Shown: one piece after another, positions 12,519 to 25,700 of the stretch | Position numbering within the stretch: the first letter of the stretch is position 1 | Layout: every line of letters begins with the position of its first letter | DNA from: Patiria pectinifera | Taxonomy: Eukaryota; Echinodermata; Asteroidea; Valvatida; Asterinidae | Length of the DNA stretch: 64,000 bases | Assembly: GCA_029964075.1 (NCBI GenBank) | Contig: CM057136.1 | Location: 7,378,001-7,442,000 of the forward strand | Direction of reading: 5' to 3' | Position numbers and translations under genes: made by a program | The notes under the pieces: model-generated | What the model was told of the DNA's origin: nothing | Databases searched by the model: none | Seen by the model: only the letters and a program-made list of their open reading frames with translations

Positions 12519-15500
12519 ATGTATCCCCGCCCTACGCCCTCTACCGTCGCGATGACGCTGCTGCTGCACTTTCTGGTAGTCTCGCTCTCCAGGCTGACAT
12601 GGGGCCAACAGCTGCCCACGCGGGACGAGGAAATATTCCAGCTGCAGATGGCCAACCCAGAGTCTGTAGCGGATACCAAGGTGCTCCCGGATGGGGCTGA
12701 AACGAAAGGCTACGTTTTTCAAGGCACCCGTAAATTGTAAGTGTAGTCCTTGATCTGTCCGTTCAGTTTGTATGTCGCTAATGGTTCCAGACCAGTAAAT
12801 ATAGACTTCCATAGATCAGTGGTAATTACCCGCACTTCCCAAAATTATTTAAAAATACTCACAACTCTCCAAGAACTTCCAGACAGACATCAAATTAAAG
12901 CACATTCCATCATCTTTCATTTTTTGTTTAATATCTGATAACTTTTGGGAGAAATTTCCATCCGAAGATGATCACCCCTACAAATAGTCCTTAAATTCTG
13001 AAGGCCATTTTGCAAAACGATACCTTCGCTCCATTGCAAAATAGAGCGCTTTTAGTGCCCAATTTTATTTAAATTTTACACCAATACAAGCTCACAGTCC
13101 TGTGCACGGCTTCCACCCTTCTTTTATATAAACCCTCGATTTCATGGCTCACAAAATGCAATAATAGTATACCGAAGAATTTGAGGGCATGCAAATTGTG
13201 ATTTGGCCGGCGTAGGCAATTTTGGGCCTATTTACTGGTCTGGACCCTTCATGGGTGTCGGTAACGTCGCCTCGTGTCGATTCGTCCTAAACCACTTCGC
13301 CCCATCGCCGCTTCCTCCCATTGCCACTTCGCCCAATTGCCACTTCCCCCCACTCCCACTTCCCCCCACTCCCACTTCGCCCCACTCCCACTTCCCCCCA
13401 CTGCCACTTCGTCCCAGCGCAAAAGCGCTCTATTTCCACTTCCCCCATATGCATTCATAGAAATGAATTGTTTTCATTTTCGTTGCAGATTACGTTTGCT
13501 GAACAGTTGTTATATTTTGGGGGGTTTTAAGGGGGGAGGGGCTTGCATCCTTCCACTCTAGAAACTTATGTGTCACATGGAAGTTGTCCTTTGACCATGA
13601 AAGTTTCACTCCGAGAAAATGCACCCAATTTTGTTTTCACACCCTACCTGACAAAACTGTCCCGTTCCTAAGGAATCCCCTTCTATTTCAACTGACCTTT
13701 TGGGTTAACTTCCCACCCTCCGCTTCTCCTCAAATCCCCTCGCTGAACGTCGGGTAAAACAAATATTTGAAATCGGGCGGCTTGCTCTGTGACTTTCGAA
13801 AATATGCCCGAAATCCCCCACGGGATCCGGGCAAATATTGTTTTTAACCCCGCCTTGACCCGCGCGCTTTAAAGCTGGGCCCGGCGAAGGATCTGACCCG
13901 CTGGTTGGACTATATCACGGATCCAGAGAGGAACACAAACCAATCGATTTGCCAGAAACTTTCCCAAGAAAAAGTGCCCAAAATGTACAAGCATTACATT
14001 CACTGTGTGGACTTCCGAACAAAAGAGGTCCACGTAATAAACTAGGTAGCAGCGACGTTGTGTGGACTTTCCGACTTGCCCACGTTCACACAATGTTTCC
14101 CCCTCTCTGGAAAACAGGTTATGGGGCATTTTTGGTTAGGTTTATCGGTGGCAAAACCACTCTTAGAAGTTACCCCCATAAATATGATGGCTTCAAAAAG
14201 GGTGGAACGTAATTCACTATTTTTTTTAATAGAGTGGTATTCACTGTGCACCATAATGTAAAACCACTCAAGAGTGAAAACCACTCTTAAAATGGGTGGG
14301 TTTTTTTACTTGTTCCCATTTTAGAGAGCATGTTTGCCTAAGCATTGAATTTGCTAAGATTTAACTTGTCTTGAAATTTTCGTCGCCAGTTCACAGTATT
14401 GATTGATAAGCGAAGTCTTTTTTTTTAAGTGCGTTTGTTCCCCCCCCCCCTTCTCCACTACGGGCCTGACAATTGTTCCAAAAATTAGTTCTGATATAAC
14501 TCTTTTCACTACCGATCTCGGAAGAGAGATTTTAGTCTGGAAAATAAAGAAAAATCGTTTTGTTGAAAAATTGTAGAGCAGAATAATGTCGCCGAAAACA
14601 ACATTATGCAAACATTTTGAGGCAGTCAAAAATGAAGAAATTGAAGTAGCGATCATGCGTTGCAAATATGACAGGCATAAGCTAAGGATGTTTACAGTCG
14701 ATTTTAGTCGCAATGGCTTCGTTCGATCATACTGCAGTGGTCATGCAACATCCTCACAAAGAATAATTAAAGTCAACACCTGCAGCCTGGATATAGTTAT
14801 TTCGTTGACATGCAGTGTGGCCTCTTTCACGAGAGGCAACCTGCACTGTGAAACATGTAAGTTGATCCTGAATGCTGCGTCACAGACCAATATCTTTGAA
14901 AGCATATTTTGGGAGATAGCTAGTTTTTTTTGTCCAAATAAACCCGTCCAGCGCATCGGGTGCGAAACATAATAAATCAAAGCGCAGGGATTGTCTTGTA
15001 ATACTCAATATCTTCCCTTTTTTTCTCAATTGAAAAGAAAATCACTATTTCCCACCTTTTTTCACATTCGTTTTAAAGAAATGTTCATGTATGCTTTTCT
15101 TCATGGATCAGAAATTATTGTCAGCATGATGCGGTATAATGTTCATTTTGTCCCATAATAATTAGGCCCCGATCGAAAATTCAATTCAAAATTTTCCTTC
15201 GCACAACTTTAATGAAGGCCTGCATTGCTGCAACTAAATGTAAATGCGAGTCACAAGGGGGAAAAATAATTTACAATTGCGAATATCAGGGTCAGGCCCG
15301 AAATTGCACTGCATATTATACAGGGTGAGTCAAAAAAAGCGCGAAACGCAAATGTCGGGACCATTGTTTTAGTGAATTTCTGCATGTAGCACTTTCAAAA
15401 TCTAGGATAGGAAAGCCCAATTTATAAGCTTTCTTTTAGTTAAAGAATCATTCAAATCACTCATGTACTTTTCAAGTTAGGAATTTTAAAAACAACCACC

Positions 15501-18500
15501 GTAAGGTTTTAAAGTTCTGTCCACGGATCACACGAAGGTAAGTGTTTGTTCAGCAAAACAAAAACAAATCACATAGGGATGTGTGTGAATTGTGTTGTTT
15601 TGCTGAAAGAACGGGCACCTTTTTTTGTGATCCATGAAAAGGACTTTAAAACGGTGGTTGTGTTTAAAATTCTGTAACTTTAAAAGTACATGAGTGATTT
15701 GAATGATTCTTGTACTAAAAGAAAGCTTATGAATTGAGTTTTCATTTCCTTTAGATTTAAAAAGTGCTACATGCAGAACTTCACTTAAACAATAGTCCCG
15801 ACATTTGGGTTTCTCTTTTTTTTTTACTCACCCTGTACTGATATAAGCAATATTTACTGCTACAATAATTTCCATTTTGATCTGATAACATTTCGAGACG
15901 CTGTGGGTTTTATTATTGTGATGTACTTGCACTAGTTTAGTTCAACTTAAGAAAAACCTGCACTTACAATGGTTTCCATATGCACGCTTATGATATGTCA
16001 TTGGCGATGTCGTGCCCAGGGGTCATGCGCACAAAGGTCGGGGCAAGGGATGGCAAACGACGCGACGTTTATTTATCTTGCGTCGAGGCCCATCTTCGAG
16101 ATTTCGTCAAGATGTGCCCGACGGCGATTCTGTGTTTGTGTTGATAGGATTAGGAAGGGACATTTTTTTTTGGTTGTCGTAGATTTGTCACGGATCACCA
16201 GACGTGGAGTTGAGTTTACAGGAAGTCAAGTTTTTTCCCGACTCTCGTTTATTGCCTTTTGAGTTAGCAAGTTGGGCCGCCGTACGCTTTTGAAGAGCAA
16301 TGTTCGCTGATGTTAAATTGCCGTTGTTACTGCGTAGCGCATAAACTACCTAAGACAGTTTACCAATTCCTATTGGTCGAGAGCCCGTCACGTGGTTGGT
16401 TTTAAACAATTGACAAAGACCGGCTTGCTGGTCTTAAACACTTTTCTAGTGTCACATGAAATTTGGACTCCTATGAAATGTGGTGCCAGTACCATTTTAT
16501 TGGTTGAACGTTGGCAATCCTCACATAGGCATGCGCCTACCGCTACACCGGCACAGTTGCGTTCTGCGCCGCATCAACGCGCGCGTCAATCTGCAGTTGT
16601 GGGTCATGCCATACCATAGCTATAGGGGTGTATCGAGAAAACAAATTTGTTGCAAATTTATAGTTTTTGACTTTTTTTGACTTTTGGACTGAAAGGTTTT
16701 TATTTTTATTTTTACCAAAAAGGTATTTATTCGGCGAGGGTAATTATCAGCATCCAAACTCCAGCCGGTTTTAAACACATTGTTTAAAACCGGCCAAGCA
16801 CCGTTTTATTCCCTCTTTCAATACCAATAAGTCGGTAATATTTCAGGTACATTGTAATGAGAATAAGCGATGATGCCGTCCAATGGGCCTTTTGTCAAAG
16901 TCCCTGAATGCATTTCATTAATTGTTAACGTTGAATGGGATAGCGCCAGACTATTTTTATGCAGGCACAATGCCCTATTTTTTACTGTCATTTTTTTAAA
17001 AATATTTTTTTAAACATCAGGGAATGTTTACAAATTTTAATTTATTAATTGAGGCAGACTGAAATTAATTATAATTTTAACTTGCTTTCATTTCACTTCG
17101 CAAGTTCCAAACATTAAGATTTTACCTAACTTTCAATTCAATATGGCCGACTCGTTAATAAGGCCCATGCACTGGTTCAAGAGCAATTGGGTAAAACCCT
17201 GAAATTCAGCGCTTGACCTGTGACGTCACAGTTGTAGCAATAACCCGGATGTTCTTCTTGGCGCCACACAGTAGGGAACCATAGCGCTGTACACAAAACA
17301 TGACATTTTTGCTGTTCGATGTAAAAACATGTCGGTGCGATTGTGATCAGCACAAACGTCCACGAGCGACATTAATGTTAGCGTTCACATTTTGATGTGG
17401 GAAGCTTTGGGACTTCGAAAGTTGAAGTCATAAATGGCGCAGTTCAGTAACATGCGGTTCATGTTCTTTCATGTACGGAAAATATAGTCAAACTTGAATC
17501 ACGGCCAGCTTGCACGCCGAAAACAAAAGCCCACGTCGTCGGCTTGGCTATACTGGGCATATGCGATGTACATAATCGCTATGACTTTGACCGGAGAACG
17601 CAACAACAACGCCGAGAGATAGTGGTGTCTTGCCCAGCCACTAGTCGGGTCCCCTGCCGCGAACTACTCGGTACAATCACGCGAGCTATTTGCTCGCCCC
17701 GGGGTGGGGTCGTCCCCGCGCCCTGCACTTTGTGTGCCCCTGATCCGTCATCCAGGACTCCGTTTGACGGGCAATTTGTCCGAATTTGTCGTGCCAACAC
17801 GATAATGACATCATGTAACGGGCAGGAGCCTTGGCGCTTGGTATGGCTGAGTTGGGTAACATTGGGGCAAGGGAGGCTTATCCCGTCTTCCTGGGGGTAC
17901 ACAAATGCAACTCTTGAAAACACTGCACGCAAGATTCGATTCAGAGCTGTATTATCATCAAGCATTGAACTTACAATCCCGACTCTTGCAATAATGCCCT
18001 TTAGAAATTCCTTTGTCTTGAAGCACGGTTGCTGAATGGTAGACAATCATCGACTTTTACTTGTGAGTCAAATAAGCAAAACCCAAATGTCGGGACTATT
18101 GTTTCAGCGAAGTTCTGCATGTAGCACTTTAAAAATCTAGGATACGAATGCCCAATTCATAAGCTTTCATTTAGTACAAGAATTATTCAAATTGCGACAT
18201 GTTCTTTTCTGTCCACGGATCACAAAAGTTTGCGTTCATTCAGCAAAACGAATCAATTCACAGACGTACTTATGATTTGTTTTCGTTTTGCTGAAAGAAC
18301 ACTTACCTTCTCAGTGATCCGTGGACAGAACTTTAAAACGGTGGTTGTGTTTAAAATTCCGAACTTGAAAAGTACATAAGTGATTTGAATGATTCTTGTA
18401 TTAAAAGAAAGCGGATTGGGCTTTTATATCCTAGATTTTGAAAGTGCTACACGCAGAACATGATTTTTGGAAATAAGAGTGCTATTGACGAATGTTTCGT

Positions 18501-20705
18501 GATCAAAAGGTTGTGTATGTTTTGTACTTCGCACTTTTTCTTGAAAAGTGTAATATCCACTGAGATCTGAGGTGAAACTGCAACAGGTTAGGTTTTGAAC
18601 ATTCTTCTTTTGATTTTGAGTGGTGTAATTATTGGACACGAACAAAACGCATGAAAAGCAAATGATCATATATGCCTTTAAGTCAATGCAGTCACAAAAT
18701 AGTAGGTTCCCTCAGTTCAAGGAGACCTCACAAATCCCCGTCTTTCATTTTCTTGTTTTCTTGTCTTTTTTTGCACAGTTTTTACTTCGTGGTGGAGGAG
18801 GATAGTGCACCAGTGGCCATCACAGTCACGCCATGTGCTGCCCAATTAGACTGGACCCTGTCCCTCATGGATCTACCGGAGGACGGCAGTGGCTCAAGTG
18901 AGTATCCAATCAGATTGCAGGAATATCAAACATGCAAAGAATTAGACCAGGTTTCAAGCCAATGAAACGAAGGGAAAAGTAGATATCATTTATTGGAGCA
19001 ATGTTGTTACTTTTCTTCAATGTAGACCTATAAATAAAGATATAAATTGTTTTAATTACAGCAACATGTATACTTTAGTCAATAACCTTGAATTCACGCT
19101 TGGTTTTTACCCTCTGGATGGCATTGTTAGAGCGCCTTCTTTCGCTCAGAATTACCTATTGCTAAAGTTTTGTTTGAAACATCCGTGAAAAGGGTATAGC
19201 CTAAAGTTAGCACCACGCATCCCTTTGAAAGATGTGAGGGTCTGTCACTTTACCAAATATGAATATCTACCCTGCAAACATGTAAGCCTTTTGTTATTCA
19301 AAAATCTCTCTCTTCTCATCTCCACAGGTGACGACCAGTTAAGTGAACAGCGCCCTCGCCGTCACCCGAACCCAAAGCAGGGCACGGTGGTCAAGACGTA
19401 CGTGGGGTATGACGTCAGCACCTACGTCACCTACAACTCCCCAGCAGGCATCTACACGCTGGAGATTAAGAGTCCGGAGAAGAGCACCAGCGTCCAGATT
19501 TATGCAACCACCACACCGGATTCGGATCACCTGTACCCGGAGCTGCCGACTGATCCCCGACTCGACATCACCTCGTTCAGAAAGAACAAAGTGTCACTAG
19601 CCTGGAAGCCCAGCCCATCCGATGTTATCTACCGAGAGCCCATCGTGTACTGTGTGGCGATCAATTCCCAGCAGAACTACCACACCTGGTGCAGCGTGCA
19701 GTCGTGTCTGTACGGAGACCAGCCGCCCGCACAGCCGGAACACACCGGGTTTGGGTTCGAGCATGAGCGGGCGGAGAGACGCCAGCACCGGCGAGATAAA
19801 ACTGCGGACAAGGAGGGAAGAGCACGTGACAGAGAAGGAGGAGAAGAAGAGGATATCATCGTGGAGTGTGTGGGAAGAAAACACTGCACACCTTCACCAA
19901 CCTGGAGCCAGCAAAGCGATACTACTTCGACCTCTTCGCTGTGGATGAGACCAACAATAGGAGTGTGGCTTACATTGGTACCTCCATCATCACACGGCCA
20001 GGACCTGAGATCAGAAAACACATCGTCCTCAAGGATGGAAAGCTCCGTACGTCCTCGGTCCGTAAGTCCTCCCCAGTCAAAACCTTCGACTTCAGCGTGG
20101 GCGAAACGGTGAAAGATGTGATGGTGACTGTGCAGCCCTGCATTGAGTCCGTTCAGGCAGAGGTGTGGCGAGAAGGTACCAAGATACGGAGCTCCAACAT
20201 CCGTAACCTCAAGGACTTCTGGATTCGTGACATCTCGGGTGACATCCAGATAAAGGTCAAGAGCCTTCGTAGAGGGTCCACGCATTTCAGAATCTTCGCC
20301 ACCACGCGGCCCAACAAGTACCCATTCCCCCGGCTGCCTGCCGATAAGCGAATCAAAGTCTTTGAGAATCTCCGGCAGTGTGACTCGGTCACGTTGGCGT
20401 GGCTAAGCACCAAAGAGGTGTCGCAGTACTGCCTGTACAAGCGGGTAGACAAACAGGCCAAGAGACCCACGAAAAGATCCCGAGGTCGCAACAGGCAGTG
20501 TCTGGAGCCTGACATGAGGAAGAGAACTGAAAAAGTCATCTGTAGATCCATCAGTGGGACAGATGTCGACAGGGATGTTCTCATGGAGGAAGTTAGTGGG
20601 TTGTCGCCCGATACGACGTACATCTTCGATGTTTACGTAAGCAGCTTTGGTAAGCAAACGTTGGCGTATAGGAGTGCTACAGTCACAACGAAGAACATCT
20701 GCTGA
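12519..20705 (+). CDS. NDNF: NDNF-family secreted protein (neuron-derived neurotrophic factor)
   Basis: Coding exons are 12519-12736, 18779-18897 and 19328-20705, with donors GTAAGT and GTGAGT and acceptors TTGCACAG and CTCCACAG; phases agree at both joins. ATG 12519 is the first in frame after the acceptor at 12501. A second Met (12552) begins a hydrophobic signal peptide (MTLLLHFLVVSLSRLTWG). Family hallmarks follow: QLPTRDEEIFQLQM, FYFVVEEDSAP, YATTTPDSDHLYPELPTDPR, VSLAWKPSP, then a second half with ATTRPNKYPFPRLPADKRI and a C-terminus ending in NIC. Two fibronectin-III-like domains are expected from the family. The protein is secreted; vertebrate NDNF acts on neuron migration and survival. 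In the last exon the conserved peptide moves from one frame to the next at a run of four A (19878-19881). One more A would give 571 residues against 568 in human, so either a base was lost in assembly or the allele is frameshifted. A long charged linker (about 19750-19860) replaces the corresponding vertebrate segment. Confidence 0.92.
13306..13425. repeat. C-rich short tandem repeat
   Basis: The word CCACTTCCCCCCACT and close variants repeat with a period of about 16 bp. It lies in the NDNF intron. Strong strand asymmetry (pyrimidine-rich on +) explains the long open frames on both strands here. Confidence 0.75.
13970..14155 (+). repeat. Interspersed repeat, copy A (partner at 52340-52500)
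   Basis: It matches 52340-52500 in opposite orientation. Shared words include CATTACATTCACTGTGTGGA, AGCAGCGACGTTGTGTGG and GTTTCCCCCTCTCTGGAAAA. The two copies look roughly 85 percent identical by eye. No ends or coding content are defined. One copy sits in an NDNF intron, the other in an opsin intron. Confidence 0.7.
15321..15835. mobile_element. TA-type palindromic MITE, copy 2 (complete)
   Basis: It starts CAGGGTGAGTCAAAAAAA and ends TTTTTTACTCACCCTG, with TA on each side (15319-15320 and 15836-15837). The 515-bp body is an imperfect inverted repeat centred near 15570, so both halves contain CCAAATGTCGGGACCATTG-like and CCACGGATCAC words. TA duplication and short terminal repeats fit Tc1/mariner-type transposases, which must act in trans as there is no reading frame. 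Confidence 0.88.
16343..16800 (-). repeat. Interspersed repeat, copy A (partner at 48548-48839)
   Basis: It shares with 48548-48839, in opposite orientation, the end words AAGACAGTTTACC, CCTATTGGTCGAGAG and CGTCACGTGG, and on the other side CAGCATCCAAACTCCA and AAACCGGCCA. The middle is diverged. It is probably a non-autonomous transposon whose AAGACCGG-type ends are inverted. No coding content. Confidence 0.65.
18058..18460. mobile_element. TA-type palindromic MITE, copy 3 (end-truncated)
   Basis: The left end TTGTGAGTCAAATAAGCAAA and the body AAACCCAAATGTCGGGACTA match the family. The right half runs to CTAGATTTTGAAAGTGCTAC near 18445 and then leaves the consensus before the terminal CACCCTG. 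It sits about 320 bp upstream of the second coding exon of NDNF. Confidence 0.8.
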
Positions 20706-21486
20706 TTCGAGATATAAACTAAGCTCTGTGGAGACTTTAATTCACTGTAACGTTGCCGTATGAACGACGAGGCGCCCTCTGCAAGGACGCCCTCTGTTGA
20801 GTACTTACCACATGAATGACGAAATATCGTGATATGGAGAACCAAGTGGCAAGACAATTATAAAATTGTACCAGGACGTAAGCGATAGACTTAAAACGTT
20901 TGTGATCCATAAGGGTGCAATTGCAAACCGCGACTGGTGCTAAATCCATTCACACGAGGGCGCTGTGATGTTTCATAGACAGGTCGGCTTTAAAGAGTGC
21001 CACTTTTTCCTAAGTGACGTTGACAAGGCGAACATTGGCTGCGTTCGGATGCTCAATTTTTTTAGCGCTTGTACGAAAAGGACAGTATACGGTTGTGTAA
21101 ATCAAAAGACTGATAACCGTAACTTCAGTGCTAATGGCAAACCTGGTATTCTTGCTTTGTACTATATACTTTGTTTTGGAGAGAGAAGGCATTTATTTCG
21201 ACCATTGTAATTTATATGTACATGTATATTGAATCGTGAGAAGGAACGGCGGCCGAGGATTGGTCTTGATTCGGTGTATATAATCGTTTGATGCAAAGGA
21301 CTTGTCAAGAGCCGATTATATCGGCTGAAACCAGACTGGGTTTGCCCAAAGGCAATGCCCAGGCACGCTAGTACACTGCCTAATGTAAAAGTAATCACAG
21401 TTATGTATAAACTATTTACGAGATTACTCAATACGTTTCTCTATCTTGCTATTACATGTATACAGACTTTTATGCGCATCTTTTAT

Positions 21487-21492
21487 AATAAA
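21487..21492 (+). terminator. Candidate polyadenylation signal of NDNF
   Basis: AATAAA about 780 bp after the NDNF stop codon. Nothing resembling another gene lies between, so this stretch is likely 3' UTR. Assignment is by position only. Confidence 0.4.
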
Positions 21493-22213
21493 TTGGAAAC
21501 GCTCGCAGGTGTGGCGCGCGGACATGTGCCATATGCATGTATATAATGGCCTTATAGAAAAGAAATCTTCGCTTTTGTGGTAAACCAGAGCATTAAGCTA
21601 CTCACAAACATACGGCAAAGCTTTTCGACACTACGTTTTGCTCATGATCTAGTACCATTTTGATTTTTTTTTCTTCAAAATTACATTCGCTTATATCAAA
21701 ACGTTGTGCTCATGGCTCTTCCTGCTTCGAATGTGTCTGCTGCCACCTACAGACAAAACCCTTCCAGTTTCGCACCTGCGCACAAGCGGCAAAGCAGGCT
21801 GGTGACTGACGCAGGAGTGCTATTTATTTACTGTAACGAAGTCAAGGGAATGACCGATATTGCTTGTGTTCCTGAACAATGCTCATTATTATTTTGTAAG
21901 CTCATTATTGTTTTTGTAAGCTATTCGACTTTACTATGGCAAAATGTTTTTTTCCCGAAGTTTATTTTTGTGTACATATTCATCACCAAATTTCGCGCAT
22001 AAAAGGTTACTTATGAATTACATGTAACACGTTAAATTTACCAATTTACAAACAATAATATTTAAGTTTGCGTACAAGTAATGTCACTCATCATCATTTC
22101 TGTACGGATCAGTATAACCGTATTTTAAGCTTCCCACGCGTTAGTTTTTTTACATTATGCATTGTTTTTTAAACTTGCTTTGAAACAACTTATAATCTAC
22201 CCTCTGTTCAATA

Positions 22214-22714
22214 CAGGGTGAGTCAAAAAAACGAAACCCAAATGTTGGAACCATTGTTTTAGTGAAGTTCTGCATGTAGCACTTTCAAATTCTAGGATAT
22301 AAAAGCCCAATTCATAAGCTTTCTTTTAGTACAAGAATCGTTCAAATCACTCATGGACTTTTCAAGTTGCGGAGTTTTAAACACAACCACCGTTTTAAAG
22401 TTCCGTCCACGGATCACAAAAAAGGTGTGCGTTCTTTCAGCAAAACGAAAACAGTTCACACACATCCTTATGTGATTTGTTTTCATTAACACAGAACACT
22501 GAACTTTTTGTGATCCGTGGACAGAACCTTTAAAACGGCGGTTGTGTTGATAACTCCGTAACCTGCAAAGTACATAAGTGATTTGAATGATTCTTGTACT
22601 AAAAGAAAGCTTATGAATTGGGCTTTCATATCCTAGATTTTGAAAGTGCTACATGCAGAACTTCGCTAAAACAATGGTCCCGACATTTAGGTGTTTTTTT
22701 TTTTACTCACCCTG
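22214..22714. mobile_element. TA-type palindromic MITE, copy 4 (complete)
   Basis: It begins CAGGGTGAGTCAAAAAAACG after TA at 22212-22213 and ends TTTACTCACCCTG before TA at 22715-22716. Length 501 bp, palindromic about a centre near 22470, and close in sequence to the copy at 15321. Non-coding. Confidence 0.88.
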
Positions 22715-22716
22715 TA

Positions 22717-25700
22717 TGGTCGTAATTTTGTGAAACTGTACAGAAAAGGCACGTCTCTCACATTTTCAGCACAAAATATTGTGCTTTATTACAATTTAAA
22801 CTGTACGTTTATAATTATATATATTTTGTATCTTATGTTGTGTACAAATGTATTTGCATTTTCTTTAATTTTGAAAACATTTTGGTTATTTCATTTTTTA
22901 AAAAAATTAATTGTTGTGAGGCCTACGATTTTTGTGTGGGAGGGGGTAGGATTTGTCTCTTAAAACGAATATTTGGGGACGAAGTTTTTCAAGGAATCTT
23001 ATATTCAAAATAATGAAATTTACTCCTTCTTTCCCATTTATATTACAACACTAACAACTATGTACCCCAATCATCGATTTGTTCCTCTTTTATTCATAGC
23101 ATTTATTGTTCTTTTTTCCCTCACATAATCACCTTGCGTTCAATGTATAAAGTGTGAAAAATGTTAAGATGAACTTATTTTAAAATGTGTATAGCTGTTT
23201 GAAAAACACGATTTAAGTATCAAAACTTTTTTATGTCTGTTTTTATTCCTTCTTATTTTTGCACCCTTTCGGGACCGGGGTAATTGGGGTTTGATTGGAA
23301 CTGGGGGGGGGGAATTATTTTTTCCTACACGAGGTCCGACAAAATCAATTGAGGGCGCGCTCTCTCTGCGTTATGCATGTTCATGATGTCCGTGGCTTTA
23401 GGGTGCACACCAGTAAATAGGCCTAAATCCATCCGCCCAGCTTATGAATAAAAGTTATACCTCAATATTCTATATTAGAGAGTTATGAGAGCCACAAAAT
23501 TGGGGAATTGACGAGATATGGCAATGAACCTCTGGCCCGGACTTGGGGCTTCCAATTATGAGCATTTTGGATGCAATCGCGCTCGTAAGTGGCGCCATTT
23601 TGCCATGTTATGGAGGGATCGTTTTTCAAATGGCTGCCCTTTAGTTCCGCTTTGGGGAAAATAGGGGTCGTCTTCTTTGGGTGAGAATATCTCGAAAAGT
23701 TGATGGTTAACCCACCCAAAAAAATGAAAAGAAAATGAAAGACGACCAGCGACGGCGGAACGGCAAACTGGGGGGAAGGGGGCATCACTAAAAAGGGGCA
23801 CTTGCAAATCCGCGCTGAAAATCGACACGTTTTCTTTCAACGGACATGTAAACTTGGCCTCCGTAAAACCAAATATAAATGTGGTGTGTATACACATGTG
23901 TATGGGTGCGTTTGTTTATGGCGTATATCGAGGACACACGTGCAACATCATCGGTGAATCGAGGTCAGGAACCAAATCGAGAACGACCTCGATTAGAAAA
24001 CGTGTACAAAATCAATGAGCGCTGTTGTGAAAAGTCTCGAAAAGTTGACGGTTTACCCATCAAACAGTACAAACAAAGGAAAAGGGAAGAGAAACAAAGA
24101 AAATCCTCTATTTACACCATAAACAAACGTTCGTGTGTGTGTGTGGGGAAGGGGGAGGCTGGAACCATCTTACTAAATAGGGGGCGCTCTTCAAAACCGG
24201 CCAATAGATATGCAAAGTACTCATAATGTCCCCATTTTCAGGGCGCATTTTGAGGGTTTTGAGGCTAGGTTTCCATATTCTTCGTTCATATCAGAACTCT
24301 CTATACCATTTTGGGGAAATGGTGACTGAAACAAATTTTCTGAATTTTTACGGCTAGTTTTGTTTTCATCTCGGGGGAATATTATGTCCACAAGAGTGGC
24401 ACTTGATTAAAACAGGGTGGCACTAGGTGATCCGAGTTCGACTCAGAGAGAGTTTTTTAGTTTTTCTTATTTTACCTTTTAAATAAGTGAAGTGAGGAAG
24501 GAACTTTTCTCACAAGACATAAAGCCTATCTTGGGTTTGTGTTGTGGAGAACAAGGCATTAGATATGCATGTAAGTGGACCAATCAGAAGATGGGAAACG
24601 GATGTCGTTTGGGGGAGGGGCACATTGTATTCCGTACCATTACAATATGCATGGGCCGAAAATTTGCCAAGATTGGTGGTGTTCTGATAATGATCATTTG
24701 GTTAAGCCCGGGTAAACACAAGAGGGCGCTTTACTGCAGCCGGTTTGGGTACAAAAACACAGAATTTATTGGAAATGTTCCATTTTTTTCGCTCAAATTC
24801 CCTCAGAAAGACATTCCCGAGGTCAGTGTCCTTCCAAAAGTCAAGCATTTTTGGGCATCTGAAGTCACCACGTCACAAGATGGCCCAATAACGTTCAAAA
24901 TGTAAACCAATTAGTGAAGAATAGGTGAAAATTCAAAGCAGCTTTTCGCGCCAATGGTGCTGATGGCCGTTTAAAAAGAAAATATGGCTTTGAGCAAAAC
25001 AAAATATGCATATTTCCATGTTTTTTAAACAAACCTGACCAAATTGTATGAATACCAGCGTTTTTAAATTGGTTGCCATTGACGTCATTCGGAACGTCTT
25101 TTGGTAACCCGTTATCAAAGGTCGTAGAAAAAAAAGTCACCAAATTTCATACCGATTGGACGGAGCGTTTCGGATTTTTAACAAGAAATTTCGTAAAGGG
25201 GGTGGGGCACATTGTAACATCCCCCAGGCGCGGTTGTGGAGCTAATATTTGGGGGAGAGCAGGGTGGATCCAGATTTTTTTTAGGGATGCGTGCTGAAAT
25301 GTAGACCGGTTATTTTCTCTGGACACTTAGGCCTCCGAAAATCAATAGGTGTGGTGTGGGGGTGGGGGGTTGGGGGCCTCGTGCCATATTTTCAATTGGG
25401 AGCGTTGATAGAATCCTACAATAAGGCACACTTTATTAACTAAAAGTGTTCAATGCACCCTTCTCACGCCTATTTCTTTAGGGGGAGACCGTTCGCATGT
25501 ACGTCACATTCTAACCTTTGGCTTGTGCAATTTTTTTATGGATTTTTTTTTGGGGGCTAGACAAAAATGGGGCCCTAGACCCCCATAGAACTGCCACTGC
25601 CCCCCTCCCCGCCGGCTATGATACGGTTATTAATAGAGAACCTTTGACAAAACAATTTGTTTAGGCCTTTCGGAGTTTTTCTTAAATTCTGAAAATGAAA

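Larger units (their letters stand above)
12737..18778 (+). other. Large NDNF intron, repeat-bearing
   Basis: A 6-kb intron between the first two coding exons. It holds a C-rich tandem repeat (13306-13425), an interspersed repeat shared with the opsin locus (13970-14155), a TA-type palindromic MITE (15321-15835), a repeat shared with 48548-48839, and a truncated MITE copy at 18058. A GC-richer block at about 17540-18035 is open on both strands but shows no protein family I recognise. Confidence 0.75.

Noticed and set aside
14586-14972. 128-codon frame in the NDNF intron
   Set aside because: No recognisable domain, no convincing splice partners, and AT-rich surroundings.
17544-18046. Overlapping 163- and 155-codon frames on opposite strands in the NDNF intron
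   Set aside because: No family motif on either strand. Both frames are open because the block is GC-richer with few stops, and it sits inside an intron between repeats.
24492-24905. 137-codon frame
   Set aside because: No motif I recognise, and there is no supporting context such as splice sites leading to other conserved segments.
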